Shown here: positions 25,801-64,000 of the stretch, piece by piece
How positions within the stretch are numbered: the first letter of the stretch is position 1
Layout of the letters: every line of letters begins with the position of its first letter
Source: Atopsyche davidsoni
Lineage: Eukaryota > Arthropoda > Insecta > Trichoptera > Hydrobiosidae
NCBI GenBank assembly: GCA_022113835.1
Contig: JAILWY010000024.1
Coordinates: forward strand, 2,112,501 to 2,176,500
DNA: 64,000 nucleotides
Reading direction: 5' to 3'
Translations under genes and position numbers: made by a program
The notes under the pieces: model-generated
Told to the model about the DNA's origin: nothing
What the model saw: only the letters and a program-made list of their open reading frames with translations
Databases searched by the model: none

Positions 25801-28351
25801 AAATGTTTCAATGATATTTCTCATCATACCCGAGTGGGGTTTGTAGCGAGTTCTTGATTTCACTGATGATTTTTTAAAGGTGTGTTAAGGGTTGTTAATA
25901 GAAATACTGTGATGTGTTTCACCAGAATGCCCAAGAGAAGGCAGAGCTGCAGCAGGAGGGGGATGACCTGGACGCGGTGATCAGGAAGACAGAAAAGGAG
26001 ATAGCGGCCCTGGAGGCCACACTGCAGATTGTGGACGCCACCAACGTGAAGTTCTTCCGTAGCCTGGACCCCATCAAGGAGGATGGTTAGCGGAATACTA
26101 TAATTTTTTACAATGCGTAATGCTTCTGAATTTCCCGTTGGGTGAATACAGCTCATGAGGCCGGCCACATTTACGGAACACATTTACATTACCAAGGGTC
26201 ATGTGGTGGTATTATGTGCTGTCCGTACAAAACAAACCGTAAAAAAATAATTGAGGAAACGATGATATGATCGTTTGATTTATTTCAAGTGCGAGCTGAC
26301 AATGAAATATAATATGTTTGGTGGTTTTGGCAGATCCTGAGATGCAGGAGCTGTGTATGCTGCGTGAGACGTTCCACCGTGCGCGAGAACTGCGTGCGCA
26401 GGCAGTGTCCACGGCACGCCGCAGCTCCGACGAGATGGAAGCATTGCGGCAGTCCTTGGAGGACCTCAATCCCAAATACGAGGAACTTCACGGATTGAGG
26501 TGGAAACCGCTTGTTGGGCAGCAATATTTCAACTTGTCGTCGATCGCTTTATGAGAACGATTTGTTACCATTGTCCAGAGAAGACCTCATGGAAAACCTG
26601 ACCGCTGTGATGAAGGAGTTAAAGGAGCAGGATGGGAAGATGACCCGAGCCAACCTGGCCCGCAGGAAGGCTGCCCTGTCTGCCAAGCGACAGCTGCAGG
26701 ACCCGGAGGTCTGGGAGCTTCACGAGGTGAAGAAATCAATCATTCCCACATTGACATGCGCATTACATTAAACTCAACAATAATGATGTTGAGAATACTA
26801 ATGCCATATGCATCTGAGTGCTCAACTATGACGTCAGTTCTTCAGCAGGCATATAAAAATATAATCTCGTCTCCGAGACTGTACAAAGTTGGCAGTGCCT
26901 ATTAAACATTCCGATGTGTATACATGTATTGTTTTGATGGAGACAGAAAGATATGGAGGCGCGCTCTCTCGCTGACGCCAACCGAAACGCTGGTCAGCAG
27001 CTGAGTAGCATTCCCTCCCTGCTGGTGGAGCAGTCAGCCCTGCAGTTCGGCCTGCGTCTCAACCAAGTCTACGGGTATGCTTCTCCGACTATTTCACTAA
27101 GCAAATCTGTTATTGCTATACAGAACGACTGATCGTTTTACCATCATTGATTGTTTGCACCGAGTAATACTTGCATGTTGAGTCATTGATAAGCTAAAAG
27201 TTTATGATGGTTTTGGGGTTTTATAAGTGAGGTTAGGTTTTATTTGTATCATGTATTTAGAAATATAGTGTCACCACAAAAAAACCTGGATCGGTACTTA
27301 TGCATGTGAAAGGTTAGATTCTGGTTTGCTTCCAGCACTCCTGCAGCAGGCGGCCGAGTTGCCAGCACGACATCCAACGCCAGCAAATCACAGCAGGGTA
27401 AAGTGAACTGAACCGATAACATCATCTATTTAACTTACCCAATAAACATCCCTTACCTCTGTGTATTTTTTTGATATTCCATATAAATATCATTTGATAA
27501 TCGTTTAGTTGTTTGTTAAAGCAGGTGGCTACAGTGACCGCAGCGGTTCCATGATATCGACCCGCACGGATCTCAATACTCGATCTGACACAGCCCTGAG
27601 GGAGCAGCTTCTGGCCGCCAGAGCTCCGCGCACGCCCCTCTCCTCCAGCCACGTCAGTGATCCCATTATACTATTATACATATACGATCATCAGCATCTT
27701 TGGCATTACGACCCGTGGGTTCTGGTCTTCGCCAGGAATTAAATAAATGTAAAATTAATTTATTCGGAGCTAATTATTCTAATCTTTCAGAAATGAAAAC
27801 AGATAGCCTTACTCCATTGCTACAGTATATTTTTTTTAATTCCAGGAAGAAGATAAGAGCAGTTGTTCCAGCGACGGTAAATCTCGAACGGGTGAGATAA
27901 TATTTGATTCAGACTTTCTTGTTTAGTAATCTCGTACGTTTATTTGTAATTGCACCCGTGTCCGACTTGGTACATCTCTGGCATTTACGTCGTTGGATAC
28001 AGGGAAATCACAGAAAACCTGCATCATGCATGTAAAATGTTTATTCGAAAAATAAACTCCTGTCTGGTCGCCAGTCGGCAATAGAAAAATGGCCACGGAA
28101 CACTTGTTTCGAGTTGTGGAAGAAAATAACGCAGCATTTCTGTGTTCTTAATATAAGTGAGTCATGATCGGGATTGCTCTATTCCAACACGCTTATTTGA
28201 CGGTCGTTTCGAAGGTCTCGGCTCCCTGCCCGTCAGTGTGGTCATGCTCGGCCTGGACTCCACCCCCGTGAGGGACCAGGCCTCCACCAGTAACGTGCGG
28301 CGCCGCTCCAACATCGACCAGAGAAAGAAGACCTCGTCTGCCAACCGGTAA
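19844..28351 (+). CDS. Ccdc39: Coiled-coil domain-containing protein 39 (axonemal 96-nm ruler), 993 aa
   Basis: 23 exons: 19844-19953, 20187-20295, 20700-20847, 20924-21081, 21213-21332, 21533-21634, 21899-22090, 22468-22593, 22870-22959, 23296-23422, 23755-23843, 23946-24170, 24744-24938, 25198-25337, 25631-25706, 25926-26085, 26334-26499, 26579-26726, 26947-27074, 27336-27397, 27525-27652, 27846-27891, 28215-28351. They total 2982 nt, in frame from ATG to TAA. The N-terminus (MGWNDGSFLPVSNDANKQLE) fits the CCDC39 start pattern W-x-D-G-F-x-(I/L)-P-V-x-N-x-x-N-K-x-L-E. Residues about 35-890 are heptad-rich, highly charged coiled coil. A block around exons 15-16 (RYEVFVDTLG, then AQEKAELQQEGDDLDA) matches a conserved CCDC39 segment. 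The tail is Ser/Thr/Gly-rich with no coiled coil, as in vertebrate CCDC39. Length is close to human (about 940 aa). The family pairs with CCDC40 to set the 96-nm repeat and dock inner dynein arms and N-DRC on doublet microtubules; in insects a role in sperm flagella and sensory cilia is expected. Confidence 0.93.
23178..23214. repeat. Perfect 16-bp hairpin in CCDC39 intron
   Basis: TGTCAAGCATCCATTA (23178-23193) and its exact complement TAATGGATGCTTGACA (23199-23214) are separated by GTTGA. The stem does not extend further. Too short for a typical miRNA precursor. Confidence 0.7.
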
Positions 28352-29426
28352 AGCACGGTGACCCTCACGCCTCACATATGACTGGACGGTGCCTATTGTA
28401 GAGATATGTGAGAAATACTGGCTTTCTTAATGCATACGGAGGTATGATTTATTAATTTTATTATTAAATTTTAGATCTGTCGATTTGTTGTCATCGTAGA
28501 GTCTTATTTCACGGCACATTTACAAAATTATTTTTGCATCAATCAAAATTGCTTTGTCCCAAAAAATGCTTTTTAAATTTAATTATTTATATTATAAATT
28601 TCTCATTGAAATATTCGAGGGATGTGGAGGTAGAAATGAAAGTTTTGTTTGTTTAAATAAATTTAATGTCCCATTTACACTTCATTGTATTTTTTTTACG
28701 ATTACATTCTAAGTTACATTGTTTGGATATCGGTTTTTTTTTATGAAATAGTGTTTACTTTTAAATACTAATATTAAGACACACGGGGAGCACGGCGGTC
28801 CGCACGATATCGAATAAATAATTACATCTATGTGTAAAAATATACATTGCCTTACATTAAAACAAAATTATTCTCATCGTTGTTTTTTTTTTTTTTTTTT
28901 TAAAATTAGTGTTATCAGTTTTCTTTTTAAATTACTACAATGATGATTTTAAAAACAGTTCCTGAAAAAAAATACTACAAAATGGACTAGGGATATGTAA
29001 AAAATAGTAAATCAAATAAGTTTTTCGTTATTTACATCAGGTCGTAGGATGCGGGGAAGCCTTCAGCGCGGAGACTGAATGTAAAAAAATATTTTTACAG
29101 TAGTAGAAAAATATAAGCTTTATTTATTGTCTTTTAGATAGAAAACATGTATCACATATCTCTCCATATGGTTTATTGTACTCGCTCCGCAATCAGGGAT
29201 CTTCGTGCGCACAGCAGATTCCAGCAAAACTGCAACGGAAGGAGAACACCGCTCAGTAAAGTCAATTTTGATAATCCAACGGAAAAACGAAATGAAGGAC
29301 TGTGTGGAGTCCAAAGACGTAATCAAATCTATGAGATGTGAGGTGATGGTTGCTTCCGTTTACGTAACCGGATATGGTGGGGCTACACAAGCGCAGCCTT
29401 TGAAATGATTAAAATATGATGATCCG
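28352..29426. other. Convergent 3' region of CCDC39 and the ITIH-like gene
   Basis: AT-rich intergenic DNA between two convergent genes, with homopolymer runs (poly-T near 28890). It contains AATAAA at 28656-28661, about 305 nt past the CCDC39 stop on the plus strand, and TTTATT at 29119-29124, which is AATAAA on the minus strand about 305 nt past the ITIH stop. These are the candidate poly(A) signals. No other feature seen. Confidence 0.5.
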
Positions 29427-56900
<27,474 letters not shown>

Positions 56901-56908
<8 letters not shown>

Positions 56909-57010
56909 GTCGGGCGATCCACACCGGTCGAGCACAGCGGAGAGCTTCTCTGATGTTTCCCGTGCTTTCTTGGTACACTACACGACACGACACGGCGTCT
57001 AAGGTTCACG
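56901..57010 (-). other. First exon of the ITIH-like gene (mostly 5' UTR, start codon near its 3' end)
   Basis: Minus-strand exon ending at the donor GATCAG|GTTAGTAC (56901/56900). The ATG at 56908-56906 is followed by only five coding bases before the intron. Joined across the intron to 50000 it restores Met-Ile-Ser-Arg-Lys-Arg and a signal peptide, while the next exon alone has no ATG before the hydrophobic core. An upstream in-phase-0 ATG in the same exon would run into a stop at the junction and could act as an upstream ORF. The 5' end of the exon is not defined. Confidence 0.65.
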
Positions 57011-57210
57011 GGGCCGCTATCTGCGCGGCGACGAACTGACCCCAGATTATCAAAAGACACAATATAAATAAACAGAAATAAAAACTTTGAGATTAAATGT
57101 CATTTCGTGACGCTTATCAAACCGTTTTTGATATTCGAAATCAAATGCGGAACCGCCGACTTGTCAGTTACAACAACAGAGGCGTGTTGTCAAATTGGTT
57201 TATAAAGCGA

Positions 57211-57586
57211 CTAGTGATGGGCACGACTCGTCTCAGTCGCGATATTATTACCGAAAAAAAAAAAGCTCTATATCGATTCGACACAGTTTCAATTATAAAT
57301 AACGATTCAAAATATTACTTTATAAATTGCAGACTTGTGCGTATATTCTATACAGCGTGCAAGTCTTAAAAAAACATATTCTGCTTCGGCATTATCGCTC
57401 CGCTTGATAATGCCGAAGCAAAATTATATATTAAATAAAGCTTATTAAATTATAATACAGATTATTAAATTTATGATCGTACGACGAAAAACGTTAAGCG
57501 AAATAAAATTTGTTTTTTTTTTTTTTTGTTTTTTGGCTTTCGTGTCGATCCATCGGAAATATCGATTGAGCTGTGGCCATCACTAG
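57211..57586. mobile_element. MITE-like element with CTAGTGATGG ends and a central hairpin
   Basis: The left end CTAGTGATGGGCAC (57211) and the complement of the right end (CTAGTGATGGCCAC, from 57585) are nearly identical. Exactly at the centre is a perfect 15-bp hairpin, TGCTTCGGCATTATC at 57382-57396 and its complement at 57406-57420. The AGTGATGG end resembles hAT-type termini, but I see no 8-bp target duplication. It lies upstream of the ITIH first exon. Confidence 0.5.
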
Positions 57587-59430
57587 AGATCGGTCAATGA
57601 CGTCACAGTCCGTACATGTTGTTCCTCGGAGCCTGCGGCGTGCTCGTAGCGGACTGCGAACAAACTGATGGGCGATGGACACAATCACCGGCTGACCGCG
57701 TCGCTAACGATTTCAATTTATATAGACCCGAGGCGGCCGCCGCGCCGTGCTTTTAGAACGACCTAACTCCGCATTTCGGCCACATAGCTGCGACTTTGGT
57801 TGCCTGTTGGGTTTCGGGTTTTTTCGGCTGAACAGGAGTCCGCCTTCTTTTAACTAGGTAACGTGCGTCACCAGAGGGGTTTTATTGGATTTGGGTGTGG
57901 CTTTTAGTATTTTGTTGTAGAGGCAGTCTTCGAGGGTTTGGTACTAGGAGTATGGAATTACGAAAGGACTCTGCCAGTTGCATGGTGCCTTCGTGGATTG
58001 TATGCAGTTTGGTATGTCTAATCCGTGCCATCCATGAGGATACGTCTCCGCTATCCGTGCTGCTGTTAGCTACCCACGTTGATCGCTACTTATTGCTATG
58101 ATAATGTAGCGGTCAGTGCAAATACACCGCTACATTATTTGACTTGTTAAGCTCCGCCCCTACCGCAGACCCCTAATTTTACAACAACCCCAGCGATAAC
58201 GCAACGCGCCCCCCACAGAGAGACGCAGGCACTCGACCAGTAACCACGTATTATTCTGTCTTGTCACATAAATAAACGAATACGCAAACATTTCGCCAGC
58301 CTTTTGATCTACATCCACAATCAACAAGCAATATAACTTAAACGGCGAAAATAACAAATGGAGATATTTCTGGTTGTTTGAAAACATTGTTTAGATGACC
58401 TGTTCGTAGTACAATAATTTTATAACACATCCCCGCGCATACCGAGGTATATTTTACAACATAATGTGTGCAACGCATTGGTTAAAAAAAACTGAGAATT
58501 CAAAAAAATATGTATGACACAAAGTACTTGGTGGAATTATATTTTAATATTACTGATAACAAACACTCAGTTTGATAAAGCCAACGTGGAAGGTTGCCGA
58601 AACCGGTCACCAGTCAAAATTAACACGTGGAAAAATCACTCAAGTATTTTATTTAAAATATTATTTTTAAAAATAATAGTAAAGTAGTATGTATTTTAAT
58701 AATTTCAGAGCCTTTTAATTACATTATGTGTACGTTGATTATTTATGAAAATTATTTGTTTCAATGATAATTATTCAAACTTGAATCTAAGCAGTTTGGT
58801 GTTGTTGGTTTTTCTTGTAAATTATACAAAATTAAAAGTTAAGATCCGAAACGTTACTAAACTATTACTGTAGCAACAAATCGTACAACTGACTTGCAGC
58901 TAACCAATAGCGTCCTTTTATTATTTTAGATGTTTTTTTTTTATGGTTTTGCCTAATTGAACAACGCTATTGGTGATACAATTTGATGCAACGTATAATT
59001 AACTTATATTAAAAAAGAATTTAGTCCAATTATCGATATAAGATTCTTGTTGGCTTGTGAAGAAATGGATTATAATCAGGAGAGAAAATATATTTTGTAT
59101 AAGATTTAAAATGTCGTTTTTCCACTAACTAAAATTTAAGATATTTTTCCGTAGACAAAGCTTTATTCAAATGCTTACAATGGTGTAAATATTTACTAGT
59201 AAGACATAGATATATATTATGAGGCGTCAACAAAAGCGTCGAACGATAATAGCATAGCCAGAATTGTATATATATTTTTTAATGTATATGTGTGCATGTT
59301 TTTAGTAAGATCGTTTTTTCTTTAAGTATGTATGAATTTTGTGTTTTTTTTTTTTTTTTGAGAAGAAAGTTCAAATGAATTTGAATCATATATATATAAA
59401 ATTTAATAAATTTTTTTTTTTGAGAATGTG
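57587..59430. other. Intergenic region upstream of the ITIH-like gene
   Basis: A GC-rich patch at about 57600-57750 contains TGACGTCA (a CRE/ATF palindrome) near 57599 and could be promoter DNA. A 13-bp perfect hairpin, ATAATGTAGCGGT at 58101-58113 with its complement at 58126-58138, follows. The rest is AT-rich. No gene recognised. Confidence 0.35.
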
Positions 59431-59433
59431 GAG

Positions 59434-59697
59434 CTAGCGCCTTGCGATCGTGGGGCGTCGCTTTCGCGGAACACGCACTGGCGGGACCGCGTACTTCTCA
59501 CTTTTAATGCTGGAAATTACCATATAGGCAAATACGGGGAAAAATAATAGAAACACAAACACGACGGGCCCGATCAAAGCTCCAATCAACAACACACATC
59601 CAAGGCGAGATTCGCCTCGCGTCGCGATTCCAGGAAAATATAACGACAACCTCCCCCAAGGAAACCGCGAACCGAGATCTTCTCCGAGGAGAGGCAC
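59434..59697 (-). CDS. Possible small membrane-protein exon (uncertain)
   Basis: An 87-codon minus-strand frame, GC-richer than its surroundings, encodes a single hydrophobic segment (LGCVLLIGALIGPVVFVFLL and on to about residue 63), then a basic tail ending RRPTIARR before a stop. There is no ATG at its beginning; upstream is a pyrimidine-rich tract ending in CCGAG, so it could be a 3' terminal exon. I found no convincing upstream exon. It may equally be a chance frame or a transposon remnant. No family recognised. Confidence 0.25.
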   Translation of the reverse strand: MPLLGEDLGSRFPWGRLSLYFPGIATRGESRLGCVLLIGALIGPVVFVFLLFFPVFAYMVISSIKSEKYAVPPVRVPRKRRPTIARR

Positions 59698-60837
59698 TCG
59701 GAGAAGAAGAAGTGAAAAAATAACCGATCGATTATATGGATAAACTTGTATGCTCTGAATAACGAGCTAACTAAATTCTACAATATCTTGCAGGCAGGCT
59801 TATCAAATAAAATTTAGGCTGTGTTCGACTTTACATTTTTATATACGGACGATTCATTTTATTTATAACATAACAATAAAACTGAAAAATTACACGACAC
59901 CCTCAAGATCTAAAGTCTACGTATTAATCAATTATTTTTAGCAGGCCGGTTTGACTTGTGAAACTCCATTGCCAGACGAAGAGTCTGACGACGCCCCTGA
60001 AAGGCGAAAGCGCGTACAAATAAAAACTGGTCATATTTGTTCGTGAAATGTCGGCGGGATAAACAACCGGCATCGCCCGACCCAATTCTCAAAATCAATA
60101 CAATGTTATCTTTAAAAAGAGTTGCTTGTAAACAGCTTTGTTGTAAGAAACACGTTTTTTGTTTTTTATTTGTTTTTACTCTCTCTGCCTCTTTTCAGTC
60201 GAATAGCAGTTCTCAGAAAAAAGTTTTTTAGGTAAAACCCCCGTAACGTTAATAAGGAAAATACAGATTATGAATGCTGATTGTTAACAAACTATCCGAT
60301 ATAATCTAAATCCATAGGAAAAATACTTTGTTATACTGAGTTTTTGATATTGATTATTACGAGGAAAACGAATTAAGTAAAACAATGTTGCTTAAATTAT
60401 ATATATATATATATATAAATATTAATCCTTGTTAAGTAAATGAAGCAAGTTGTAATTCATAGAAAATATAATAAAACTCCTAAATTGTAAAACGCTGTTG
60501 TCATTTCATTGTCAACTCTGATGTAATTTTTTTATTTCCAAAGTCTTATTATTGAATACTTTAAATGAACAATAAATACACGATGTTTGGCCTGAAGAAG
60601 ATTTTTTTAAATTATAGTCATTAGTCATTAATTAACGTTGCTTTCGAACAGTCAAAGATCTATTCAAAATATCATTTCTCAGGAATGAGGTTATCAGTCG
60701 ACCCGTTAATCTAAATTTGTTTCTCGTAATTACTGTAGGAGACACTCGAAAAGGTCACCTCTACAGCAAATATTGTTGTAACTTTATGATTACCAATTAT
60801 GTTCTTTTATCTAAATCAAGTTTAAATACTTTGGCAG

Positions 60838-61022
60838 TTGGCTGAACGAGAACTGGGAACTTAACCGAGAAATTAACGTGAGAATTGAGACAGCACGTAG
60901 CACATTTGTCGAGTCGAGAAAAATTGAGACAGCAGAAATGCGGCTTTATAGGAGAATCCTTAAAATACTACAAGTTGACCGCATCACAAATGAGAGTCTT
61001 GGGCAGAATGAAAACTCCTGAC
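60838..61022 (+). pseudogene. Fragment of a non-LTR retrotransposon (C-terminal reverse-transcriptase region)
   Basis: Plus-strand frame containing WELNREINVRIETARSTFVE and later EMRLYRRILKI and DRITNESLGQN. The order R-I-x-x-A-R-x-x-F, then E-M-x-x-Y-R-R-x-L-K-I, then R-(I/V)-T-N-E-x-(V/L) is the conserved end of LINE ORF2 proteins of the RTE/CR1-like type. Only about 60 codons remain, ending in a stop, with no poly-A or full ORF. Located between the ITIH and TMTC4 genes. Confidence 0.55.
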
Positions 61023-61121
61023 GATGGTAAAAAAGTGCAAGGGAAAAATCCATTCATAGACTCACCGTAGAAATCATCAATACAGATACCAGTTCTTATA
61101 GTTTTAATTATTATGAAATAA

Positions 61122-61265
61122 GCTGATCCGGTTTCATTGGTGTGGTGATGCTTGGGGTATATGTTTCTCCGATCCCCGTGCCGGAATCATTTTCAGGAAT
61201 TTTTCGAAAACGTCAGAGGAATATATACCTCAAGCAGCACAACACACGAGATACCGGATCGACTC
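61122..61265. mobile_element. MITE related to 34663-34841, copy 2
   Basis: The left end GCTGATCCGGTTTCATTGG pairs with the complement of a right end ...GATACCGGATCGACTC. Internally GCTTGGGGTATATGTTTCTC matches the complement of GAGGAATATATACCTCAAGC. The same GCTTGGG-TATATATTCCTC block is at the left end of the 34.7-kb element, so both belong to one family with diverged tips. Confidence 0.55.
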
Positions 61266-61481
61266 ACAACGACGGCTGACAAAACCTACGAACATTCCTT
61301 TGTCTAATTGTTCTTAATAATTGATATTTTGAAGAGTAAATATATTCATAATAAATATCACAATATTTAAAAAAAAATCCTGTCTCCAAACAATCAAAAT
61401 TTCTAATTGATTTTAATAATCGCTATGAGTAAGAATATACAGGGTAGTAATAAAACATCAAAGTATTGTTAAATATAATAA

Positions 61482-61487
61482 TTTATT
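61482..61487 (-). terminator. Poly(A) signal of TMTC4
   Basis: TTTATT on the plus strand is AATAAA on the minus strand, about 23 nt past the TMTC4 stop codon. Confidence 0.55.
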
Positions 61488-61509
61488 TTTTCTCAGTAAA
61501 AAGTATTGT

Positions 61510-64000
61510 TTAATTTGTCATTAACGACTTCATATTTTCAGCTGCACTTTTCAAATTGGGATTAATTTTCAATGCTTTTTTGTACATGATCATCGCTTTG
61601 TCAGGTTTATTCCAACGGTGATAGAGAATTCCTGAAAGTCCATTAGATAATTAATAAAATATACATGGCAATCGATACCGGTTGCTTCTCTTACACGATA
61701 TGAAAGCGGCCATATTAATCATTATAGAATAAATAATAATAGCAAAATAATTTGTTCAGTTTTTACAATTTTTCTCTGCAATGTAAAGAAGTTTTTGAAA
61801 GGTGAAAGCGGTTAAGCCATTCACATATAAAGTATTATGAATTAAATTGGCCCATAATCGATGGAAAATATTTATCAAGAAAAAGTACTGGACAGGTTTA
61901 AACATCTTACCAAGGTTTCCATAATTAATGGCTTGGACGTCTTTTCCCATAAGATCAATGGCTTCCAAAAAATGCATCTCAGCCGCCACGTAGTCAAAAT
62001 TTTTCCCCAAGAGGTTGCCAATATTCAAGTGTATTGCCCCGGAATGGGGCACCGCGGCCATGGCTAGATCAGCCAGCTCCAGACCCCTGAATATCTGACC
62101 TGAACGCATTAACCGTATCATTAAATTACATAAACCTTATTGATATTTGTAACCGGTGGTTTATTTGTTTTCACGCGGTCTATTTATGTGATCTGATAAG
62201 TCAGATCTTCATGTTAGATTACTACTGGAATAGCATAGTAATAAATGTTTTTTTTAACTAAGTATAATAATGATTGTGCAATTTTATAAAGCCGGTTACG
62301 ATTAAAGCACGATGAATAGCTTGTTATATTATACTAACGTCAGAGTCAGAGTTTAGGAAGGCGGGGCCAGGGCGTGTTTGTTCAGTATCCTTACCCGAGT
62401 TATCGAGGAGTGTCAGCATGTTGCTCCAAGCCATGCTGTGCTTGGAGTTAATTTCTGTAGCTTCTTTCCAAGATTTCATAGCCCATTCTGGTTTGTTCTG
62501 CTCCTGATACTAAAACACCGATGTAAATTGCCGATTATACGTATTTCTAATAATTAAAACTCATTAATGATATCCACGATATTTATAACATACATGCATT
62601 GCTGAGTAGATAAAAGAAAGTTGAAATACAAAATCCAATTGATATGTTGAACTCACCAGGTTTCCGAGATTGTAAAAGCAGTCTGCATACCTACTCCTGT
62701 ACTTCAGGGCCTCCAGGTAGGCGTGCTCCGCAGCTTCCGGCTGCTTCAGGCGAGACAGCACAATGCCCAAATTCATCCACGCTGCTGGGAAGTCAACCCT
62801 GCCATTTTCATTTATTAACTTACGTTCATCGGTGTTGTACAGTGAGTCGGGCAAGCAATTTCACTTATTGAAATCAAAATATGCATAATAAATTAAATAA
62901 ATCACTTTTAATTAAATAAATCAATATGAATGACATGCATTCATGCATTAAAATATATGTTTGAATTGATTAAGAGATGTTTTAAGGCTTTATAATAACC
63001 CGTTTGCTTATTATGTACTATACAACAAAAAAGGCTATTATATATAACTAGTAATGTAGCCCGTCACAAAATGACGAATTTGATGAACGATGCGTCTAAA
63101 TTCTCGCGGTTAACGACATCTCGCGGCGAAGAAGTGAATTATATAATTAAAGTTTAGCTAAAGCATATTTTAAAGTTTATGAATGAAAATATTATCCTAT
63201 CGTCTTGAAATTCGGCACATAGCTGCGGAAAAATTTACTTAACTTATGTGCAAAAAATCAGCGTTGTATCTTTTAAGATATTCTATACAGAACGGAAAAA
63301 TGAAACATACATACAAACATACAAATAAACACACAATGGCTATTATTATAGTAGATACAAATAAGCTCAAAATTTTAAGATTTTTTTGATAAGACTAAAA
63401 GTCCATTTTATTTTATATGTAGTGTTTTCTGAGGGTTCTTTTCGCGTCACGTCATTTATCCAAGATGCCAAGTGAGGTAGTATAGAAAGCATTGTAATTA
63501 TGTATGGTTCAATAAATTGTGCGGACACTCGCCAGTTAGCATCAAGCATACGTGAAGGTGTTGGCGTGTTTAAATTATCCCAAGTCCGCCAAAGAACAAA
63601 CGAAAGACTTGAAAAACAAGTACAGATTTTATTAGAAGTAGTTAAGTTTATAAATAAAAGTTTATTAGGTTTAAGAAGTGATATTTTAAAGACGAGTGAA
63701 TGGATTTTTTAACAAAATGAATAATTAATTTCACACGGATTACTTACTTCAATTCTATAGCTCTTCGGAGGAGATTTTCTGCCTCAAAATACCTAGACTG
63801 GTCCTTCAGTAGATTCGCCAAGTTGTTCATTGCATGGTAGTACCTCGGATAAAGAGCCATGGCCGACCTGTAATAGGTCTCTGCCAGCACAAGCTCGTTT
63901 CTGTCTACGGCACCCTTGGCTACGTTGTAATGGATCTTGGCATTCAGCGGACACACTCGGAGTGCGGATTCGAACAGTGGCCTCTCTTGCTGCCACTCCG
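61510..64000 (-). CDS. Tmtc4: TMTC4, transmembrane O-mannosyltransferase with TPR repeats, C-terminal part
   Basis: Five exons joined in phase: 64000-63748 (continues past the edge), 62798-62657, 62509-62395, 62099-61911 and 61631-61510 with stop TAA. About 272 residues are visible, all TPR repeats. Diagnostic phrases are LRVCPLNAKIHYNVAKGAVD, YYHAMNNLANLLKDQ, AAWMNLGIVLSRLKQPEAAE, YADCFYNLGNL, MAWSNMLTLLDN and LYHRWNKPDKA. These correspond in order to human TMTC4, including its final repeat. TMTC1-4 are polytopic ER proteins that O-mannosylate cadherin ectodomains; the membrane part would be encoded to the right of this window. It ends close to the family C-terminus, without extension. An RTE-like repeat tail lies in the 62.8-63.7 kb intron. 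Confidence 0.9.
63050..63360. repeat. Old RTE/SINE-like tail in TMTC4 intron
   Basis: Begins ACTAGTAATGTAGCCCGTC and ends with ACATACATACAAACATAC followed by TATTATTATAGTAGAT. This layout (ACTAG...GCCCG start, CATACAAACATA run, TAATAGTAGAT-like end) is the common form of insect RTE LINE/SINE 3' ends. No coding frame survives. Confidence 0.4.

Overview
This is a stretch of an insect nuclear genome. The genes are split by GT-AG introns, the non-coding DNA is AT-rich with long (TA)n runs, and many short inverted-repeat transposons are present. The gene content fits an animal with motile cilia or sperm flagella and an ER O-mannosylation system. I cannot fix the order of insect from sequence alone. 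All exon models were built by hand from splice signals and reading-phase continuity, with no transcript or homology search.

Layout: (1) 1-7.5 kb, minus strand: the 5' part of an unrecognised, very basic Pro/Arg/Ser-rich, probably nuclear protein. Its coding exons are GC-rich, its candidate first exon is a CpG island at about 7.2-7.5 kb, and the gene runs off the left edge. (2) 7.5-16 kb: mostly non-coding, with repeats and a few GC-rich islands. (3) 16.1-19.0 kb, minus: a four-exon C2H2 zinc-finger gene. (4) 19.8-28.4 kb, plus: a complete 23-exon CCDC39, the coiled-coil axonemal ruler protein, arranged head-to-head with the zinc-finger gene and with an RFX X-box-like site about 300 bp upstream of its ATG. 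(5) 29.4-56.9 kb, minus: a 29-exon secreted inter-alpha-trypsin-inhibitor heavy-chain-like (ITIH) gene with VIT and vWA domains. It converges on CCDC39. (6) 61.5-64 kb, minus: the last five exons of TMTC4, an ER O-mannosyltransferase with TPR repeats, running off the right edge.

The most unusual feature is in the ITIH gene. Between the vWA-side exons and the C-terminal exons lie 11 consecutive micro-exons of 42-60 nt. Each is a multiple of three and each starts and ends in phase 1, so any subset can be skipped or joined without losing frame. They encode short Pro/Gly/Tyr/Ser-rich peptides, as if the gene could build a variable-length linker. A perfect 67-bp inverted repeat with a 17-nt loop lies in an intron inside this array.

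The large ITIH first intron and the region upstream of the gene are rich in mobile elements: a broken DNA-transposon coding region (53.6-55.2 kb) and several MITEs with clear terminal inverted repeats. One hAT-like MITE with a near-perfect 8-bp target duplication sits in the zinc-finger gene.
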